Made by a program: the position numbers and the translations under genes
From: Jacaranda mimosifolia
Taxonomy: Eukaryota; Streptophyta; Magnoliopsida; Lamiales; Bignoniaceae
Direction: 5' to 3'
DNA length: 64,000 bases
Assembly (NCBI GenBank): GCA_018894105.1
Contig: CM032120.1
Location: 31,580,710 to 31,644,709, forward strand
Notes under the pieces: generated by a model
Told to the model about the DNA's origin: nothing
The model's database searches: none
The model's input: only the letters and a program-made list of their open reading frames with translations
Shown: positions 61,271 to 64,000 of the stretch, piece by piece
Position numbering within the stretch: position 1 is the stretch's first letter
How the letters are laid out: the number at the start of each line of letters is the position of its first letter

Positions 61271-62671
61271 ATAGTGGATGCCGATTCTGAGACTGCCCTT
61301 CTACAAAGGTATTAAAAGTATTACTATAACATAGAGCACATGAATCTTATATCAATTTACATTAATTTTATGCCTAAAAGGGGGTGAATTAGGCTTTTTC
61401 AAGCTGTAAGTAATAAAGTATAATCCCTCAACAACTTTTATCTTTGAATAAAAATTTGGGTTATACAAAAAGCAATTTGAAAAACTAACTAGAACTTGTA
61501 AAATCAGTTATACTACCAACCAAAATGAAAAAATAATATAAATAGTAAAGCACAAGAAAAAAGAGCATGCATTCTTTACCAAAGCCTTCACTTAGGATTT
61601 GAAACCTGCCAAATTAATATGAAGTAATAATGTTAGTACAAAACAAGCATTATAGTTTGATATAGTAAAAAGAGAATGGTAAGAGCACCACAAAAGGGTG
61701 ATAAACCAACTCTCAATTAGAGAGCAAAATTTGAATACCTGATGGGGGTGTAGCAAATTCTAGAATGTAGTAGAACTAGCTGCTTTGTCTACTTCTATCA
61801 ATCTCACTTGCACAACTTCTCTGGATTAATGCCAGATTACTTCCACTTTGTTTGACAAACTTTGGACTCTCTTCCAAATTGAAACTAGAACAGCACAAGC
61901 AATTCTAGTAGCACCACCTCTATTGCTTCTCTTCAATCAAAGTCTATCGAGCAACCAGACACCTGATTTGTCTCTTCATGGGATCTCTCTAAGACTACTT
62001 CACCACAAGGCCCCTCAAGAGACAAACAGTAGAAAAACAAGAAATGAACCAATTAACCATAATGTGTATAAATGAGCAAATCCAACTCTACAAAATTCGA
62101 CATCTTGATCTTATAGTTAAATTCAATATGGATGCAATACCATGAAATTTGGTTTCCAACTTTGAGAGCTATGCGTATCATAATAAACTTTGGATTATCT
62201 TTTTAAACAAAGAAAGATTGGTTCCTATTATTTATGGAAAGATTCCAACATGTTCTAAGGAGGAATAATTTATGACAATTTTTGCACTAAATATTGTCAA
62301 TATCAAAACCATAATAGAATCATCAAAGGGTTAACAAGAATCGTTACTACTGTCTTTCCTATCTCTACCTTCACATTGAGAATACAAATTACTATTAGTT
62401 AGATATTGATAATACTAACCCATGACATTGGATGCTAATAGAATTGTAAATATGTGATTGTGATGTACTTGAAATATACGTTGTACCTTGCAGAATTTCA
62501 ATAAGCACATATTGATTAGCATCATATTTAAAATTAGTAGTGCTATATGTACTATATTCAAATAGCACTTGGTATATAGAAGTTCTTACATACATCAGGT
62601 ATCAAAATAATACCAAGTAGTGTGAATTACACTGTACATTAGTGTTGAGACTTATATCATGTTGACTTAGT
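61271..62671. other. Copia leader or LTR remnant, then no gene recognised
   Basis: 'CCTAAAAGGGGGTGAATTAGG' text near 61373 is common near the ends of Sirevirus-type elements. The rest, including the frames at 61848-62075 and 62395-62595, shows no recognised domain. Confidence 0.4.
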
Positions 62672-63039
62672 CACTACAAAAAATTGGAGCATCAACTACA
62701 GTCAATCCGTAGCTAATGCTCAAAATTCATAGCTGTGGCTACAAAACAATCTTAACCAAATTCAAAGTTAATGTTCTTGTAGCTAATCATCACTACGATC
62801 AATTCGTAGCTGATGATCATTCTTTTTTTATAAATATAGTAATTTTACTATGGATAATGCATAAGTAATCTGTTATGCAAATGTATAATGCTATTGGTTG
62901 ATAATTCATAATTTTTATGGATTATAATTAAAAAAAATTGCATTTGCCACGAAAATTCATAACTATAATTTGTAGCTATAGCTACAAAATTAATTTCGTA
63001 GCAATTTTTTGGTAGCAAGTGCTTAGTTTTTTGGTAGTA
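62672..63039. mobile_element. CACTA-end MITE, copy M3
   Basis: About 368 bp. It starts CACTACAAAAAATTGGAGCA and ends TTTTTTGGTAGTA. The interior is collinear with M1 and M2. The flanking triplets AGT and GGT differ at one base. Confidence 0.8.
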
Positions 63040-63666
63040 GGTGTATATGGTTTACTTATTATTTTCACACCTGATATATATAGCAGCTGCCCTAATATTT
63101 AGTCATTCTGGGGATATTTTATTCCATAGCCAAATAAATTAGGTTCTATGCCAACACTAATTAATTAGTTCAGCAGTATTAGAAATATTATCTAATCTTT
63201 GAATCCAACTGTTACTTTTCATATATTGTTTTCATTATGAAATTTCCCCAAAATTTCAAATTCCCCAAGTAATATATTTCAAATTTTGAAGAACATTTTT
63301 CAGAATCAAACTATACGTTGAATTTATTTTATATAATTGAAAATCTAAAGTTTCAATAAATTTTAGTATTTTGAAAAATTTGGGAAAAAAAGTGCGATTA
63401 GAAACCCTACCTTCATTTCCTGAATTTTGATAAGGCCAACATCTTTATGTAGATTGAATTTTATCACAAGGGCTTAATACGTGGGGTGTATTGCAAAATC
63501 TATATAGGGACCACATCACAATTGTGTGTGTGTGCGTGTGTGTGTGTGTTGGGGGGGGGGGGGGGGGGAGATGCTAGATTTTAATTTCAAACGGTCCAAA
63601 TATTGTAACATCCCTCTATTTTTTTAAATGTATGGCAAGGGACAGTTTCAAGTAGACAATTTCTAT
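63040..63666. other. No gene recognised; compound (GT)n(G)n tract at 63533-63568
   Basis: Unremarkable AT-rich sequence, then about nine GT units with one GC interruption, followed by a run of 18 G. Confidence 0.6.
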
Positions 63667-64000
63667 TAGGGATGCTAACAAATTGACGAGCTAGCTCGAA
63701 AAGCATCCGAGCTCGAGTTTGAAGAATTCGAGCTTGAGCCAAGTTCATATAGGTTTTAAATTGAGCTCGAGATGAATAATTCTTGTTTGTTGGCTTGTGA
63801 GCTAGCTCACGAGCTTTTTTTAAAAAAAAAAAAATATTTATATATAAAAAAATTAAAAAATTCACTTTTCAAGCTTGAACTCAACCTATAGCTTGATCAC
63901 AAGGTCGAGCCTAACCGAGCTGAACCTAGCCAAGCCTGAACAAGAGCTTGAGCTCGTCGACCTCAGACTCAGTTCATTTGATTCGAGCTCGAGCTCGAGT
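63667..64000 (+). mobile_element. hAT-like non-autonomous element with GAGCTCGAG repeats, cut by window edge
   Basis: It starts TAGGGATGCTAACAAATTG, similar to the TAGGGGTGTAAA ends of the elements at 16.5 and 18.6 kb. It is filled with degenerate GAGCTCGA and TCGAGCT words on both sides of an A-rich centre. The right end is outside the window. The reverse frame at 63587-63865 lies across it and is not a gene. Confidence 0.55.

Noticed and set aside
1..64000. tRNA, rRNA, riboswitch or bacterial-type operon
   Set aside because: None could be recognised by eye on either strand; a covariance-model scan was not possible.

Overview
The window looks like AT-rich nuclear DNA of a flowering plant, most likely a eudicot. 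It holds long AT-rich stretches, GT-AG introns, AATAAA poly(A) signals and plant transposon families: Copia/Sirevirus and Gypsy LTR elements, MULE, CACTA, hAT-like and Tourist-like elements. The species cannot be named from the sequence alone. Only three host genes can be supported. All three are small secreted proteins built around one X8/CBM43 domain, the family of Ole e 10 and of the C-terminal domain of Ole e 9, which bind 1,3-beta-glucan (callose). Everything else recognisable is transposon or repeat.

Layout. 1-1306: end of a MULE with a transposase N-terminal fragment. 1308-5541: a very large diverged palindrome whose two arms each carry the same MULE with the same target-site duplication. 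5.5-7.4 kb: reverse-strand Gypsy-type LTR. 8.9-10.5 kb: decayed reverse-strand Gypsy RT fused to Copia integrase/gag. 14.5-20.4 kb: nested stack in which two inverted hAT-like elements lie in a solo LTR, which lies in CACTA-like sequence. 21.9-22.6 kb: X8 gene 1. 24.6-29.3 kb: two tandem reverse-strand Copia relics. 30.3-31.5 kb: diverged non-coding tandem duplication. 31.5-40.3 kb: gag-only Gypsy element with perfect TSD and unequal LTRs. 42.1-42.5 kb: Tourist-like MITE. 43.4-47.3 kb: gag-protease-only Gypsy element with perfect TSD. 48.7-49.0 kb: CACTA-end MITE. 49.4-52.6 kb: tandem X8 genes 2 and 3. 54.5-61.3 kb: Sirevirus-like Copia split by a CACTA-like insertion. 62.7-64 kb: another MITE and a hAT-like edge element.

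The three X8 genes share one architecture: exon 1 carries the signal peptide, exon 2 most of the X8 domain, exon 3 the last Cys. Intron phases are the same in all three (0, then 1), so they are paralogues. Genes 2 and 3 are a recent tandem pair that also share promoter sequence. Gene 3 has lost the invariant Trp-Cys start of the domain and a second Cys, and carries a MITE in intron 1. They are expected to act outside the plasma membrane at beta-1,3-glucan, but no tissue of expression can be read from the DNA.

All boundaries, splice sites and homology calls come from reading the sequence by eye. No database search was run.
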